Shown: positions 8,627 to 17,462 of the stretch, one piece after another
Numbering within the stretch: position 1 is the stretch's first letter
How the letters are laid out: every line of letters begins with the position of its first letter
Assembly: GCA_011176545.1 (NCBI GenBank)
Contig: DUEN01000033.1
Coordinates: forward strand, 1 to 32,667
DNA: 32,667 nucleotides
Direction of reading: 5' to 3'
From: Caldilineae bacterium
GTDB taxonomy: Bacteria > Chloroflexota > Anaerolineae > DUEN01
The notes under the pieces: model-generated
What the model saw: only the letters and a program-made list of their open reading frames with translations
What the model was told of the DNA's origin: nothing
Database searches by the model: none
Made by a program: the position numbers and the translations under genes

Positions 8627-10351
8627 ATGAAGGTCGTTACGACGGAGGAGATGCGCCGAATCGAGCGGGAGGCCGACGCGCGCGGCGTGACCTATGCGCA
8701 GATGATGGAGAACGCCGGCCGCTCCGTGGCCGAGGTCGTCCAAGAACAGACGACCTGGTATCAGGCCGGGCCTATCCTGGTATTGTGCGGCCCAGGGAAC
8801 AACGGCGGCGATGGCCTTGTGGCCGCACGTCACCTAGCCCAATGGGGGCACCTCGTGCGGGCCTATTGTGTGAAGCGTAAGGCCGAAGGCGATGAGAACC
8901 GAAGGCGGGCCGTGGAGGTGGGCGTCGAGCTGTTAGATGAGATGGATGATCCCAACCATGCCCGGTTGCGTGCCTGGCTGTCCGAGGCGGGCGTCATCGT
9001 CGATGCCTTACTGGGCACCGGCGTGACCGCGCCGCTGCGCGATCCGATCAAGTCCGTCCTGGAGTTGGCCCAGGAGATCGTGCGCGACCGCCGGACGCAA
9101 CGGGGGGGCTCATCGGCAGAGGCCGCATCGCGGCCGAGTCCTGCCTTCGTTGTGCCGTCGGCACCCGAGATGGGGCCGGCCTCCCCGCCGCCCCAGCCTG
9201 AGATCGTGGCGGTGGATTGTCCCAGTGGGCTAAACTGCGACACGGGCGAGTTGGACCCGGCGGCGCTTCCCGCCGACGTGACCGTGACCTTCGCCTATCC
9301 GAAGGTGGGGCACTTCCTCTTCCCCGGCGCGGGCGCGTTAGGGAAGCTCCTGGTGGCCGATATCCAGACCCCGCCGGAGCTGGCTGATGATGTACAGGTG
9401 GACCTGGCGACGCCCGAGGCGATGCGAGCGTTGTTGCCGGCGCGCCCGCCCAACGCGCACAAGGGGACGTTCGGGCGCGCGTTAATCGTGGCTGGCTCCG
9501 TGAATTATACGGGAGCGGCGTATCTGGCTGGCGCGGCCGCCACCCGGGTCGGCGCGGGACTGGTGGCCATGGCCGTCCCTCGGTCGCTGCACCCGATCCT
9601 GGCCGCCGCGTTACATGAGACGATCTGGTTGGTGTTGCCGCAGGAGATGGGGGTGGTCACGCCCGATGCCTGTCAGGTGTTGGATGAGCACCTGGAGAAC
9701 TATCGTGCGCTCCTCATCGGGCCAGGGCTCAGCCAGGAAAAGGAGGCGGTCACGTTCGTGCAGGAGTTCCTATTAGGCGGGCGTGCCGCGCATCGGGGGC
9801 GTGGCCACATCGGCTTCCTCTTGCAGGAAGAGGATGAGCGTGAGGTGGGGAAGCGGCCCGACTTGCCGCCGACCGTGGTTGACGCCGATGCGTTGAACGC
9901 GCTGGCCAAACTGGATCATTGGGCGGATAGCCTGCCCCCGCACTGCGTGTTGACGCCGCATCCGGGGGAGATGGCGCGCTTGTGTCGTTTGAGCACGAAG
10001 GAGATCAACGCGGACCGTCTGGGGATCGCCCGCGCCCGTGCCCAGGAGTGGGGCCAGGTCGTCCTGTTAAAGGGCGCCTATACCATCGTCGCGGCGCCAG
10101 ATGGCCGGGCCGTGATCTTGCCGTTCGCCAATCCAGGGCTGGCCACCGGTGGCACTGGCGATGTGTTGGCCGGCGCCATCGTAGGGCTGTTGGCGCAGGG
10201 GTTAGCGCCCTTCGATGCCGCGGTCCTGGGAGGGTACCTCCACGGCCTGGCGGGTGAATTGACACGTCAGGACCTAGGTGAGGCAGGCATGATTGCTGGC
10301 GATCTATTGTCGCGGTTGCCGGAGGCCATCCGCCGCGTGGAGAGCTTATGA
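8627..10351 (+). CDS. nnr: Bifunctional NAD(P)H-hydrate epimerase / ADP-dependent NAD(P)H-hydrate dehydratase
   Basis: 574 residues; repairs damaged hydrated NADH/NADPH. The N-terminal half is the YjeF_N epimerase ('MMENAGRSVAEVV', then GPGNNGGDG near residue 55, 'DALLGTG', 'VAVDCPSGLNCDTG'). The C-terminal half is the ribokinase-fold dehydratase ('NAHKGTFGRALIVAGS', 'VDADALNAL', 'LTPHPGEMARL', GGTGDVLAG near residue 508). A GTG at 8594 would add 11 residues, but ATG 8627 gives the usual MKVVTTEEMR start with GAGAGGG just upstream. A Pro/Ser/Ala-rich insert at about residues 156-190 lies inside the epimerase half before 'VAVDCPSG' and looks disordered. The gene stands alone with its own promoter and terminator. 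Confidence 0.93.
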   Translation: MKVVTTEEMRRIEREADARGVTYAQMMENAGRSVAEVVQEQTTWYQAGPILVLCGPGNNGGDGLVAARHLAQWGHLVRAYCVKRKAEGDENRRRAVEVGVELLDEMDDPNHARLRAWLSEAGVIVDALLGTGVTAPLRDPIKSVLELAQEIVRDRRTQRGGSSAEAASRPSPAFVVPSAPEMGPASPPPQPEIVAVDCPSGLNCDTGELDPAALPADVTVTFAYPKVGHFLFPGAGALGKLLVADIQTPPELADDVQVDLATPEAMRALLPARPPNAHKGTFGRALIVAGSVNYTGAAYLAGAAATRVGAGLVAMAVPRSLHPILAAALHETIWLVLPQEMGVVTPDACQVLDEHLENYRALLIGPGLSQEKEAVTFVQEFLLGGRAAHRGRGHIGFLLQEEDEREVGKRPDLPPTVVDADALNALAKLDHWADSLPPHCVLTPHPGEMARLCRLSTKEINADRLGIARARAQEWGQVVLLKGAYTIVAAPDGRAVILPFANPGLATGGTGDVLAGAIVGLLAQGLAPFDAAVLGGYLHGLAGELTRQDLGEAGMIAGDLLSRLPEAIRRVESL

Positions 10352-10632
10352 GGTGACCGGCGCCTCGAAGCCTCGAAGTAGGGTGGAGTAGGGGCGATCG
10401 GGCTAATTGAAAAAAGGCAGGGGCGCAGCATTGCTGCGCCCCATTTTTATCGGCCCAAGGTATTCAACATATACGTGGCTTCTATCCCGGACTGAACGCC
10501 GCTTCATCGCTCAGGACGGGTTTCCCTACCCGCTATCTTGTGTCCGATACGGAAATCGACTCTACATATAGTGTCTCCATCGGAGCAGGCAGGATCGTCT
10601 GCTCCAACGTGAATGGGGTAAACAGGCGTATA
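10352..10632. other. Intergenic region between convergent nnr and ytxH
   Basis: 281 bp without a gene. It holds the bidirectional terminator at 10410-10448, a small CGGGT/ACCCG hairpin (10517-10532) and a 7-bp inverted repeat GGAGCAG/CTGCTCC (10582-10605) just past the ytxH stop. The last could help end or protect the minus-strand message but has no T-run. Confidence 0.5.
10410..10448. terminator. Bidirectional intrinsic terminator
   Basis: A perfect 10-bp stem (GGGGCGCAGC 10420-10429, ATT loop, GCTGCGCCCC 10433-10442) is followed by five T (10444-10448). On the other side six A (10410-10415) give a T-run for minus-strand transcripts, so it can end both nnr and the ytxH operon. The stem sequence recurs near 31380, so the terminator may be a recruited repeat copy. 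Confidence 0.8.
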
Positions 10633-11025
10633 TCAGGCCTCTGCGCCTTCCTCTGGGGCTTCTTCCGTCTCCTGCCTGGACTCAGCCTGACGCCGGGCTT
10701 CTGCTATGATCTCCTCTGCCTGCTTGCGCGCTTCGGCGATGATCTCCTCTGCCCGCTGTTGGGCTTCCCTGATTATGGGCTCCGCCTTTTCTCGGGCCTC
10801 GCTCAGGATCTCGTCCGCCCGCTCGCGGGCCTCGGCGATGATCTCCTCAGCCCGTTGGCGTGCCTCCTCGGCCTGTTCCTTGAGCTCCTGCCCTCGTTCG
10901 ACGATCTCCCGGCGCAACTCATGTCCGGGGCGCGGCGCCAAGAACAGCGCGGCGATGAAACCGCCGATCGCACCCAAGATCACTCCCCAGAAGAAGGATC
11001 CACCGCCGTTGTTTCTCTCGCTCAT
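10633..11025 (-). CDS. YtxH-domain protein with 11-residue coiled-coil repeats
   Basis: 130 residues. A glycine-rich membrane segment (about residues 11-30, 'FFWGVILGAIGGFIAALFLAP') matches the YtxH pattern, followed by 'RPGHELRREI'. The rest is an uninterrupted charged helix in which an 11-residue unit (AEEIIAEARER and variants) repeats about five times between residues 58 and 114, then an acidic tail. YtxH proteins are membrane-anchored, general-stress-associated in Bacillus, function unclear. The start has a textbook AAGGAGG. It is the last gene of the cysteine desulfurase/mnmA cluster; a 9-bp inverted repeat lies just upstream. Confidence 0.85.
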   Translation of the reverse strand: MSERNNGGGSFFWGVILGAIGGFIAALFLAPRPGHELRREIVERGQELKEQAEEARQRAEEIIAEARERADEILSEAREKAEPIIREAQQRAEEIIAEARKQAEEIIAEARRQAESRQETEEAPEEGAEA

Positions 11026-11049
11026 AGTAACCTCCTTGTGAGCTGTAAC

Positions 11050-11084
11050 CTCTTGGAAAGATGGGCTTCAAGCTCTTCCAAGAG
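11050..11084. repeat. Inverted repeat upstream of the ytxH start
   Basis: CTCTTGGAA (11050-11058) and TTCCAAGAG (11076-11084), a perfect 9-bp arm pair with a 17-nt loop, between the two small membrane-protein genes. No T-run follows, so a processing, stability or leader hairpin is more likely than a terminator. Confidence 0.55.
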
Positions 11085-11102
11085 AGCATGCGTAGTCATA
11101 CA

Positions 11103-11507
11103 TCATTCCTCGCCATCTCGCGTCCGGCCGGCCAGGACCGCGGCCGCCTCCCTCAGCCCAGCGAGATAGCCGGAGGCCTTGGCGATCGGCGAAGCCACAT
11201 GCTCGCCGACGAAGGAAGCCGTCCCCTTGACCGTGTTGGCCGCTTCCTGAGTTGAGTGCAGGATGGGGAGGATCTCCTCCTGTAACGTACGGAGCAGCCG
11301 ATAGATTTGCCAGATGAGGACGCCAAGCAGCACCCCGACGGCCAGCACTTCCACTGCGATGAAGATGATGAACAGATCGCGTACAACCTGGGCACGTTGC
11401 GGTTTGGTGACCAGGGCATAGATCGCCAAACCGATCAACGCTAGGATGACGATGATAGCCAGTACGATCTGCCACTTGCGGATGCCTTGTCGTGTTTCGC
11501 CGTTCAT
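11103..11507 (-). CDS. Small two-helix membrane protein, DUF948/YtxG-like
   Basis: 134 residues when started at ATG 11507, which has AAGGAG 8-13 nt upstream; an upstream in-frame ATG (11561) would overlap the neighbouring gene and lacks a site. Two hydrophobic segments (about residues 14-32 and 45-68) are followed by an amphipathic helix ('LLRTLQEEILPILHSTQEAANTVKGTASFVGEHV'), the layout of DUF948/YtxG proteins, which are often next to YtxH. The similarity is by pattern only. It probably sits in the cytoplasmic membrane with the helical tail inside. Confidence 0.7.
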   Translation of the reverse strand: MNGETRQGIRKWQIVLAIIVILALIGLAIYALVTKPQRAQVVRDLFIIFIAVEVLAVGVLLGVLIWQIYRLLRTLQEEILPILHSTQEAANTVKGTASFVGEHVASPIAKASGYLAGLREAAAVLAGRTRDGEE

Positions 11508-11544
11508 CGGGATGCGCTCCTTGCTGTTCCGGATTGTAACACAT

Positions 11545-11799
11545 CTATAGGCGATGAGCAATGAACAAAGCGACCCATGCTCCCAATGAGGCGCTGAGCA
11601 CGTTCAGCTCCCCGATGCGGAACGGCGTGATATGCAACAGGTGGCCTCCCAGGTGTCCAAGAGCGAAGCCCAGCCATCCCGCGAGAAGAAAGCGAGGGAG
11701 ATCACTCAGGGATCTGCCCCGCCAGATATGAAAGATCGTCCCATATAGGCTGGCCAGCAGCAAGCCTAGCGCCCAGGCTGGGGGGATCGAAAGCTGCAT
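11545..11799 (-). CDS. Small integral membrane protein (84 aa), function unknown
   Basis: Three hydrophobic segments ('WALGLLLASLYGTIFHIW', 'FLLAGWLGFALGHLGGHLL', and 'SLGAWVALFIAHRL' at the end) with a conserved-looking 'RGRSLSDLPRFLLAGWLGF' loop. The start follows GGAGG. It sits 68 bp after mnmA and 37 bp before the DUF948-like start, so it is in the same run of genes. I recognise no characterised family. Confidence 0.75.
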   Translation of the reverse strand: MQLSIPPAWALGLLLASLYGTIFHIWRGRSLSDLPRFLLAGWLGFALGHLGGHLLHITPFRIGELNVLSASLGAWVALFIAHRL

Positions 11800-11867
11800 C
11801 GCTTGCCTCCGATGGAAGACGCCGATGAAAGACGAATGACAAGCACGATGGGCTTGCGTTCATGAGT

Positions 11868-12971
11868 TTACAGCACATCTGGCAACGGGCGGTCGAACGG
11901 CTCGATGATCCCGCCTCCCAGGCATACGTCGCCCTGGTAAAAGACGACCGCCTGCCCTGGCGTGATATCACGCAACGGTCGCTCAAATCGGACGTCAACC
12001 CGATCGTCGGGTAGGGGGCGTACCGTAGCCGCCACCTCCTGCCCCTTATAGCGGATCTTGGCCGTCACGGTGATCTCGCCCTCCGGCGGATGGCCGGCGA
12101 TCCAGTTCACCCGGGCCGCCGTCAACCTATCGCGGCCCAACTCTTCCTTCGTGCCCACCACCACCGCGTTCCGATCGACATCCAATTCCAGCACGTACAA
12201 CGGCTCACGCGCAGCGATGCCCAGGCCGCGTCGCTGTCCGATCGTGTAAAAAGGCAATCCCTTATGTTGTCCCAGCACGTTGCCTTCTCGATCCACGATG
12301 GGGCCAGGGCGCACGGCCTCAGGCGCCCAATCGGTCAAAAAGCGGCGGTAATCGCCGTCGACGACGAAGCAGATTTCCTGAGATTCCGACTTCCCCGCCA
12401 CGGGCAAGCCCAGTTCTCGTGCCTTTTCACGCACCTCCTGCTTGGTCAGATGCCCAATGGGGAAGCGCAAGTGGGACAGCTCTCGCTGTCCCACCATATA
12501 GAGTACGTAGGATTGATCCTTCGAGCGATCGACGGCTCGCAAGAGCTGATAGGTGCCGTCCGGGGCCTCTCGGACGCGCGCATAATGCCCCGTAGCCAGG
12601 GCTGTCGCTCCGATGCCAAGGGCATAGTTCAACAGCCGCCCGAAGCGGATATAGCGGTTGCAGTACAGGCACGGGTTTGGCGTCACGCCGCTGGCATAGC
12701 CGGCGATGAAGCGGTCAACCACGTTTTCCTTAAACGGCCGCTCGACGTTAAGCAGGTAGAAAGGAATGCCCAACACGCTGGCGACGCGGCGCGCGTCCTC
12801 TACCGCCTCATCGGAGCAGCAGCGGTTCAGGCTCGGGAGCCCGGGGCGCACCTCGGCCCATAGGCGCAGCATCACGCCTACGACCTCGTAGCCCTGTTCC
12901 ATAAGAAGCGCCGCGGCCACGGAGCTATCCACCCCGCCGCTCATGGCGACGACGATACGCTCGCGGGTCAT
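11868..12971 (-). CDS. mnmA: tRNA-specific 2-thiouridylase MnmA
   Basis: 367 residues, the family's normal size. It adds sulfur to uridine 34 of Lys, Glu and Gln tRNAs using ATP and sulfur from a cysteine desulfurase. The PP-loop SGGVDSS is at residues 11-17, the nucleophile cysteine in NPCLYC (C101), and the persulfide-forming cysteine in 'ESQEICFV' (C201). 'GHYARV', 'KDQSYVLY' and '[11 protein letters not shown]' are all present. The start at 12971 lies 8 bp past the desulfurase stop with AGAGG before it; the long open frame upstream of this ATG is the other reading of the desulfurase gene and is not part of the protein. Pairing with the upstream desulfurase supports a local sulfur relay. 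Confidence 0.95.
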   Translation of the reverse strand: MTRERIVVAMSGGVDSSVAAALLMEQGYEVVGVMLRLWAEVRPGLPSLNRCCSDEAVEDARRVASVLGIPFYLLNVERPFKENVVDRFIAGYASGVTPNPCLYCNRYIRFGRLLNYALGIGATALATGHYARVREAPDGTYQLLRAVDRSKDQSYVLYMVGQRELSHLRFPIGHLTKQEVREKARELGLPVAGKSESQEICFVVDGDYRRFLTDWAPEAVRPGPIVDREGNVLGQHKGLPFYTIGQRRGLGIAAREPLYVLELDVDRNAVVVGTKEELGRDRLTAARVNWIAGHPPEGEITVTAKIRYKGQEVAATVRPLPDDRVDVRFERPLRDITPGQAVVFYQGDVCLGGGIIEPFDRPLPDVL

Positions 12972-12979
12972 CGGTACCT

Positions 12980-14152
12980 CTATGCCCACGAGGGGGCGTA
13001 AGCGCGCAGTCGCTCCACGATGCCAGGCAGGACGTCTAACACCCGATCCACATCCTCTGGGCGAGTGCCACGTCCCAACGTCAGTCGCAGATGGCCCACC
13101 GCGTCCCGCCGCGGGATCCCCATCGCTGTCAGCACATGGGAAGGCTCCTGGGCGCCTGATGTGCAGGCTGATCCGCTGGAGGCACAGATTCCCTCCAGGT
13201 CCAGCCCCATGAGCATGCCCTCGGCCTCCACGCCGCGGACGATAAAGCTGGCATGGCCGGGCAGGCGTTGGGTCCTGTGCCCGGTGAGCTGGACGTCTGG
13301 GATACGAGCCTCGATGCCGGCGATCAGGCGATCTCGCAGCGCGGTCAGCCGGGCGGTCTCCGCTTCCCGCTCCTCTTGGGCCAGCCTTAGCGCGGTGGCC
13401 AGGGCGACGATGTAAGGGATATTCTCCGTGCCCGCGCGGCGCTTCCGCTCGTGGCCGCCCCCGGTCTGAATCGGCCACAGCGGCGTCCCGCTTCGCACAT
13501 ATAACACGCCCACGCCCTTAGGCCCATAGAACTTGTGTGCGGAGAGGCTGAGCAGATCCACGCCGAGGTCGTCTACGTTAAGCGGGAGATAGCCCCCGGC
13601 CTGCACGGCGTCCGTGTGGAAGGGGATCCCGCGCTCCCGGGTGATGGCCGCGATCTCGGCCAGCGGCTGAATCGTGCCCACCTCGTTGTTCGCGTACATC
13701 ACGCTGACGAGCACAGTGTCGTCCCGCAGCGCTTCGGCGACGGCTTGTGGATTCACCAGGCCGTCGCGGTCTACAGGGACGATGGTGAGATCGAACCCGT
13801 AACGGTCACGCAGATCCTCCGCGGTGTGGAGCACAGCGTGATGTTCGATGGCGGTGGTGACAATGTGATTCCCGCGGCCGCGCGCCCGCTGGGCCAGGGC
13901 CACGCCACGCAGGGCCAGGTTATCGCTCTCCGTCCCGCACGAGGTAAAGATGATCTCATGTGGATGGCAACTCAGGATCTCGGCTACGGTCTGGCGCGCG
14001 TCGTCCATGGCCTGGCTGGCTTCTCGGCCCAGTCGGTGCAGGCTGGACGCGTTCCCAAAGCGTTCCGTGAAATAGGGCAACATCGCCTCGACCACCCGCG
14101 GGTCAACCGGGGTGGTGGCGGAGTGGTCCATATAGATAATTGGCTTGCTCAT
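12980..14152 (-). CDS. iscS: Cysteine desulfurase, IscS/NifS family
   Basis: 390 residues. It removes sulfur from cysteine as a persulfide using PLP. Visible hallmarks: '[14 protein letters not shown]' start, His104 in 'AIEHHAV', PLP lysine K207 in '[12 protein letters not shown]', and active cysteine C330 in '[10 protein letters not shown]'. The loop after the cysteine is the long type seen in IscS/NifS proteins that hand sulfur to many acceptors. It is immediately followed by mnmA, so tRNA thiolation is the most likely use, with iron-sulfur assembly also possible; no iscU-like scaffold is in the window. The start follows AGAGGA and a promoter is found 48-76 bp upstream. Confidence 0.94.
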   Translation of the reverse strand: MSKPIIYMDHSATTPVDPRVVEAMLPYFTERFGNASSLHRLGREASQAMDDARQTVAEILSCHPHEIIFTSCGTESDNLALRGVALAQRARGRGNHIVTTAIEHHAVLHTAEDLRDRYGFDLTIVPVDRDGLVNPQAVAEALRDDTVLVSVMYANNEVGTIQPLAEIAAITRERGIPFHTDAVQAGGYLPLNVDDLGVDLLSLSAHKFYGPKGVGVLYVRSGTPLWPIQTGGGHERKRRAGTENIPYIVALATALRLAQEEREAETARLTALRDRLIAGIEARIPDVQLTGHRTQRLPGHASFIVRGVEAEGMLMGLDLEGICASSGSACTSGAQEPSHVLTAMGIPRRDAVGHLRLTLGRGTRPEDVDRVLDVLPGIVERLRAYAPSWA

Positions 14153-14199
14153 CTCGCTATCCTCTTATCAGGAAAGACATTTTATGTCTGCTTCGGTGC

Positions 14200-14236
14200 A
14201 TTCTACCATGATCCTGATTGTGAGCCAAGCGGCTCA
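14200..14236 (-). promoter_or_regulatory. Promoter of the iscS-mnmA operon with a palindrome on its -35
   Basis: Minus strand: TTGGCT (14228-14223), 17 bp, TAGAAT (14205-14200). The palindrome TGAGCC-AAGC-GGCTCA (14221-14236) covers the -35 box and could be an operator or part of a hairpin. A second short hairpin, AGACAT-TTT-ATGTCT (14175-14189), lies in the leader just before the ribosome site. Confidence 0.5.
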
Positions 14237-14600
14237 GGTGGGGAAGATATTACTTACTCAAGTTTGGCCATTTGGGTAGCGGAAGGTACTCCCTTTCGCC
14301 CCCCATACCAAGATATAGGGAGGTGCTACGAAAGAGGCCATATATATGGGGTCTCAAAGAAAAAGAGCAAACTCCAGGTATTCACAGAGGGGGTAGCTCC
14401 ACACTTAACCGTGGTTATTGCGAAGCGCTATATCTGTTGGTTAAGGGCACAACATGTAGGGCCGGTTTCTATACCGGCCACAATATGGCGGGTAAGAAAC
14501 CGGCCCTACATGCTCTCCAGATTTAATGTGGTGCTACCACAGAGAGTATGGGGAATCTTCAGCTTTATTTGCTTGTGGGGGATAGAAGGCGGATGGAGCG
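14237..14600. other. Intergenic region with nested inverted repeats
   Basis: 364 bp between the uroD-like stop and the iscS promoter, without a supported gene. It holds the double hairpin at 14453-14512, the wider inverted pair at 14392-14403 and 14527-14538, a CTTAACC/GGTTAAG pair (14404-14410, 14439-14445) and a CTTTCG/CGAAAG pair (14293-14298, 14329-14334). Its composition is clearly more AT-rich than the flanking genes. Confidence 0.6.
14453..14512. repeat. REP-dimer-like 60-nt double hairpin
   Basis: Perfect 18-bp inverted arms (14453-14470 and 14495-14512, reading CATGTAGGGCCGGTTTCT and its complement) continue inward as TACCGGCCA/TGGCGGGTA (one mismatch) around a 5-nt loop. Alternatively the same DNA folds into two small hairpins, GGCCGGT/ACCGGCC (14460-14479) and GGCGGGT/ACCGGCC (14487-14505). 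Both folds resemble paired REP elements. Confidence 0.75.
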
Positions 14601-15626
14601 TTATAGACGAGCCGCTTCCTCCAGGAAGGCGCGAATATTGCGCAATGGCGTCTCGGGGAGGATACCGTTGCCGGCGGCCATGAGCAGTCCACCCTCCGGG
14701 CGTCGAAAGATACGGGCGACCTCACGTACGCCCGCTCTGACCTCTTCCTCGGTCCCTTGGGGCAACAACCATTGTACATCGATGCCGATTAGGAAGCTAA
14801 TGCGTCCGCCGAAGCGGTCGGCGATCTCTTGATAGTCCATAGTATGAGCCTGGATGGGGTGGATCACGTCGAGCCCGATCTCGATGAAATCGTCGATGAT
14901 CTCGCTGACGTTGCCGCACGTGTGCAGCCAGAAGTGCATCCCCAGCGAGTGTACTTCATCGATCAGATCGGCGAAGAGGGGCTTGAGAAACTCGCGAAAG
15001 GTGTCGGGGCTCATCATCAACGCGCGCTGTGAGCCTAGATCGTCCGAGGTGAAGATCCCATCGACGCCACACGCTGCCAACCCGCGCACGGCCTTGATGT
15101 GGAGATCGAGGATAGCTTGGCTCAGCCGCTTCAGCTCAGTTGGGTGTAAGATGAAGTCCATCAGGACGTTCTGCATGCCCCGGATAGACCATAACCTCTC
15201 GTAGAAGCAGAACCACCAGTGCCCCAACACATATTGATCCGGATGTGCGCTCACGAAGGCGCGGGCAGCGTCAAAAATCCCCGGCTGCTTATCCGGATCA
15301 GGAAATTCGGAGAGATAGAGATCCAAGTCGTCCCACTCGGTTAGCAAGATTCGTTCGTCCCGACCGGTTTTTGTAGGATCAGGGCTCTTGGAGAACGCCC
15401 AGCGGTAATTGGGGTCATCGGTGGGTGATACATAATCGCCCGGGGTCACATAGGTAGCCACAAGCACGTCGTCGGGAATGTCGGCCGAGATCTCGTCCAA
15501 CAGGCCGTCGTACTTCTCATACGTGCCCTCGCCCCACCATTTGTGGAACGCCAGGGGCACTACATCGGCGCCGCGCCGTTCGACGACAGCGCGGACGATC
15601 TCCTTCGAGTATGGCTGACGAATCAT
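14601..15626 (-). CDS. Uroporphyrinogen-decarboxylase-fold protein in a sugar ABC operon
   Basis: 341 residues. The 'HTCGN' motif (H235, C237) matches the zinc site of the methyltransferase branch (MtaA-like) of the URO-D superfamily, and 'DGIFTSDDLGSQ' and 'FLIGIDVQWLLPQGT' are also family-like. The residues used by genuine heme-pathway HemE (an N-terminal 'R.PVWFMRQAGR' loop) are absent, so heme synthesis is unlikely. The gene is 28 bp after the permease gene and has GGAGCGAGGG before its ATG, so it is part of the importer operon. URO-D-like genes are repeatedly found beside CUT1 importers in Chloroflexota and Firmicutes, but their reaction is not settled; I leave the function open. Confidence 0.8.
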   Translation of the reverse strand: MIRQPYSKEIVRAVVERRGADVVPLAFHKWWGEGTYEKYDGLLDEISADIPDDVLVATYVTPGDYVSPTDDPNYRWAFSKSPDPTKTGRDERILLTEWDDLDLYLSEFPDPDKQPGIFDAARAFVSAHPDQYVLGHWWFCFYERLWSIRGMQNVLMDFILHPTELKRLSQAILDLHIKAVRGLAACGVDGIFTSDDLGSQRALMMSPDTFREFLKPLFADLIDEVHSLGMHFWLHTCGNVSEIIDDFIEIGLDVIHPIQAHTMDYQEIADRFGGRISFLIGIDVQWLLPQGTEEEVRAGVREVARIFRRPEGGLLMAAGNGILPETPLRNIRAFLEEAARL

Positions 15627-15654
15627 CGTCCCTCGCTCCTGCCATCTGTGCCTG

Positions 15655-16557
15655 CTACCCCTTGATAGCCCCCGCGGTCAGGCCTGCCACGAACTGATTC
15701 CGTCCCAGCACGAAAATGGCGAGGATGGGGAGGGTGGCCAGGAAGGCGCCGGCCAGGATCATCCCATATTCCACTTTATACAGGCCCACCAGCGTGGCCA
15801 ATCCGACGGGATAGGTGAATTTCTCCGCCGTGCGAAGCACGATCAGCGGCCACAGGTAGTCATTCCAGGCTCCCAGGAAGGTCAACACGGCCAGGACCGA
15901 GAGGGCGGGGCCGGATAAGGGGAGACCCACGCGCCAGTAAAGCCCAAACTCGGAGGAGCCATCGATGCGAGCGGCGTCCAGCAACTCATTGGGCACGGCC
16001 AGCATGCTCTGTCGCATAAAGAAGGCGCCGAAGGCGCTCAGGGAACCCGGGATGATGACGGCCCAGTATGTGTCCAGCCAACCAAGGCGAACCATTAACA
16101 AGAACAGGGGCACCAATGTCACCTGATAAGGGAACATGAGCGTCGCCAAAAGGAACACAAAGAGAGGCCGCTTCCCGCGGAACTCGTACTTGGCAAACCC
16201 CCAACCAACCAGACTGGCGATAAGGAGAGACAATAGCGTTTGATTCACCGCGATGACGGCGCTGTTGAAGAACTGACGCACAAAGGGGATCTCGCTCCCG
16301 TTGAGCAGCCGGATATAGTTGGATAGCGTCGGCTCTCTGGGCAAGAAGTGCAATGGGTAACTGAAGATCTCCGCGTTCAGTTTGAAGGAGCCGGTGATCA
16401 TGTAGACGAATGGCGCGCCGGTCAGCACCGCCAAGACCAGAAGCACGAGGAACAATAACCCAAGCCTAGCACGGCGTCGCAGGGAACGGTACAGATCTCG
16501 CGCATTGATGCCTCGAGACACTTGTGCTGACCTTGTCAAGGGACGCATGGCACCCAT
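15655..16557 (-). CDS. CUT1 sugar ABC transporter permease, MalG type
   Basis: 300 residues with six predicted membrane segments after a basic N-terminal stretch. The cytoplasmic EAA loop that docks to the ATPase is present ('[24 protein letters not shown]', around residues 190-215). '[11 protein letters not shown]' near residue 50 is typical of MalG-type subunits. The stop of the partner permease lies 1 bp upstream and the GGGAGGA ribosome site overlaps that gene's end, indicating coupled expression. It would form a heterodimer with the upstream permease; no ATPase is encoded nearby, so a shared MsmK/UgpC-type ATPase is expected elsewhere. Confidence 0.92.
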   Translation of the reverse strand: MGAMRPLTRSAQVSRGINARDLYRSLRRRARLGLLFLVLLVLAVLTGAPFVYMITGSFKLNAEIFSYPLHFLPREPTLSNYIRLLNGSEIPFVRQFFNSAVIAVNQTLLSLLIASLVGWGFAKYEFRGKRPLFVFLLATLMFPYQVTLVPLFLLMVRLGWLDTYWAVIIPGSLSAFGAFFMRQSMLAVPNELLDAARIDGSSEFGLYWRVGLPLSGPALSVLAVLTFLGAWNDYLWPLIVLRTAEKFTYPVGLATLVGLYKVEYGMILAGAFLATLPILAIFVLGRNQFVAGLTAGAIKG

Positions 16558-16558
16558 G

Positions 16559-17443
16559 TTAGTCCTCCCGAAACGCGCCCAACAGCCGGAGCTGGACCAA
16601 AGAGAGTATCAGGATGATGATGGTCAGCGCGTACCCGATAGCGGCGGTGTAGCCGAACTTCAGATAGCGGAAGCCGTTGAGATAGAGATACATGGTCATG
16701 AAGAGCCCGGCGTTGTTGGGACCGCCCTCGGCTCCCGTTAACAGATAAGGCTCGGCGAAGAGGTTATACGAGCCAATGATGGCGATGATGATCACGAACA
16801 GAAGCGTGGGACGTAGCATCGGGAGGGTGATGTAACGAAAGACCTGCCATCGATTCGCGCCATCTATGGCCGCAGCCTCTTGGATCTCGGGAGGGATGTT
16901 TTGCAACCCCGCCAGGAAATAAAGTGCGTTCACGCCGGTATAGCGCCACAGCCCTAGTAGGATGATGGATGGCATCACCAACTTCGGGTCGAGCAGCCAT
17001 CCCAGCTTGGGCAACCCCAACGGCTCCAAGATATAGTTGTTGATCAGCCCGTAGGGTTGATTAAAGACGAGGCCGAAGATGATGGCCACCACGACTCCTG
17101 AGGTGATCAAAGGGGTAAAGAAGAAAAGCCGAAAGAATTCCCGTAATGGCAGCCTTGGAGTGTTGAAGGCCAGCCCTAAAGCCAACGCCGCGGGGATGAT
17201 CACGAATACGCTCCCCGCCGCGTAGTAGGTGGTGTTAAACACGGACTTAACGAATTTCGCGTCGTGAAGCAGCTTGATATAATTCCCCAGACCTACGAAA
17301 GAGGGCTGACTGCCGATACCTACCTGCTTGAAGAAGCTGAGGTAAAACGCGTAAGCCACGGGGTAAAGGAAGAACACCGCGTAGCCGATGAAGAAGGGGC
17401 TGATAAACAGATAAGGGGCCAAGCGTCGCTGCCAACGTCCCAT
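16559..17443 (-). CDS. CUT1 sugar ABC transporter permease, MalF type
   Basis: 294 residues. Six membrane segments, an N-terminal '[29 protein letters not shown]' typical of MalF/UgpA permeases, and an EAA loop '[24 protein letters not shown]' (near residue 190). The start has GGAGAGG upstream. It follows the binding protein gene after a 78-bp gap that holds a strong hairpin, and precedes the MalG-type permease by 1 bp. The transported sugar cannot be read from the sequence. Confidence 0.92.
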   Translation of the reverse strand: MGRWQRRLAPYLFISPFFIGYAVFFLYPVAYAFYLSFFKQVGIGSQPSFVGLGNYIKLLHDAKFVKSVFNTTYYAAGSVFVIIPAALALGLAFNTPRLPLREFFRLFFFTPLITSGVVVAIIFGLVFNQPYGLINNYILEPLGLPKLGWLLDPKLVMPSIILLGLWRYTGVNALYFLAGLQNIPPEIQEAAAIDGANRWQVFRYITLPMLRPTLLFVIIIAIIGSYNLFAEPYLLTGAEGGPNNAGLFMTMYLYLNGFRYLKFGYTAAIGYALTIIILILSLVQLRLLGAFRED

Positions 17444-17462
17444 CCTACACCTCTCCGCGAAG

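Noticed and set aside
12972..13478. N-terminal extension of mnmA by 169 residues
   Set aside because: It is a shifted reading of the cysteine desulfurase gene; MnmA proteins start just before the SGGVDSS loop, at ATG 12971.
13535..14683. Plus-strand 382-residue frame antisense to the cysteine desulfurase
   Set aside because: No recognisable domain and it crosses a repeat-rich intergenic region; the opposite strand holds an unmistakable enzyme.
14601..15626. HemE (heme biosynthesis) assignment
   Set aside because: The protein lacks the N-terminal arginine loop of true HemE and has the HTCGN zinc motif of the methyltransferase branch; its context is a sugar importer.
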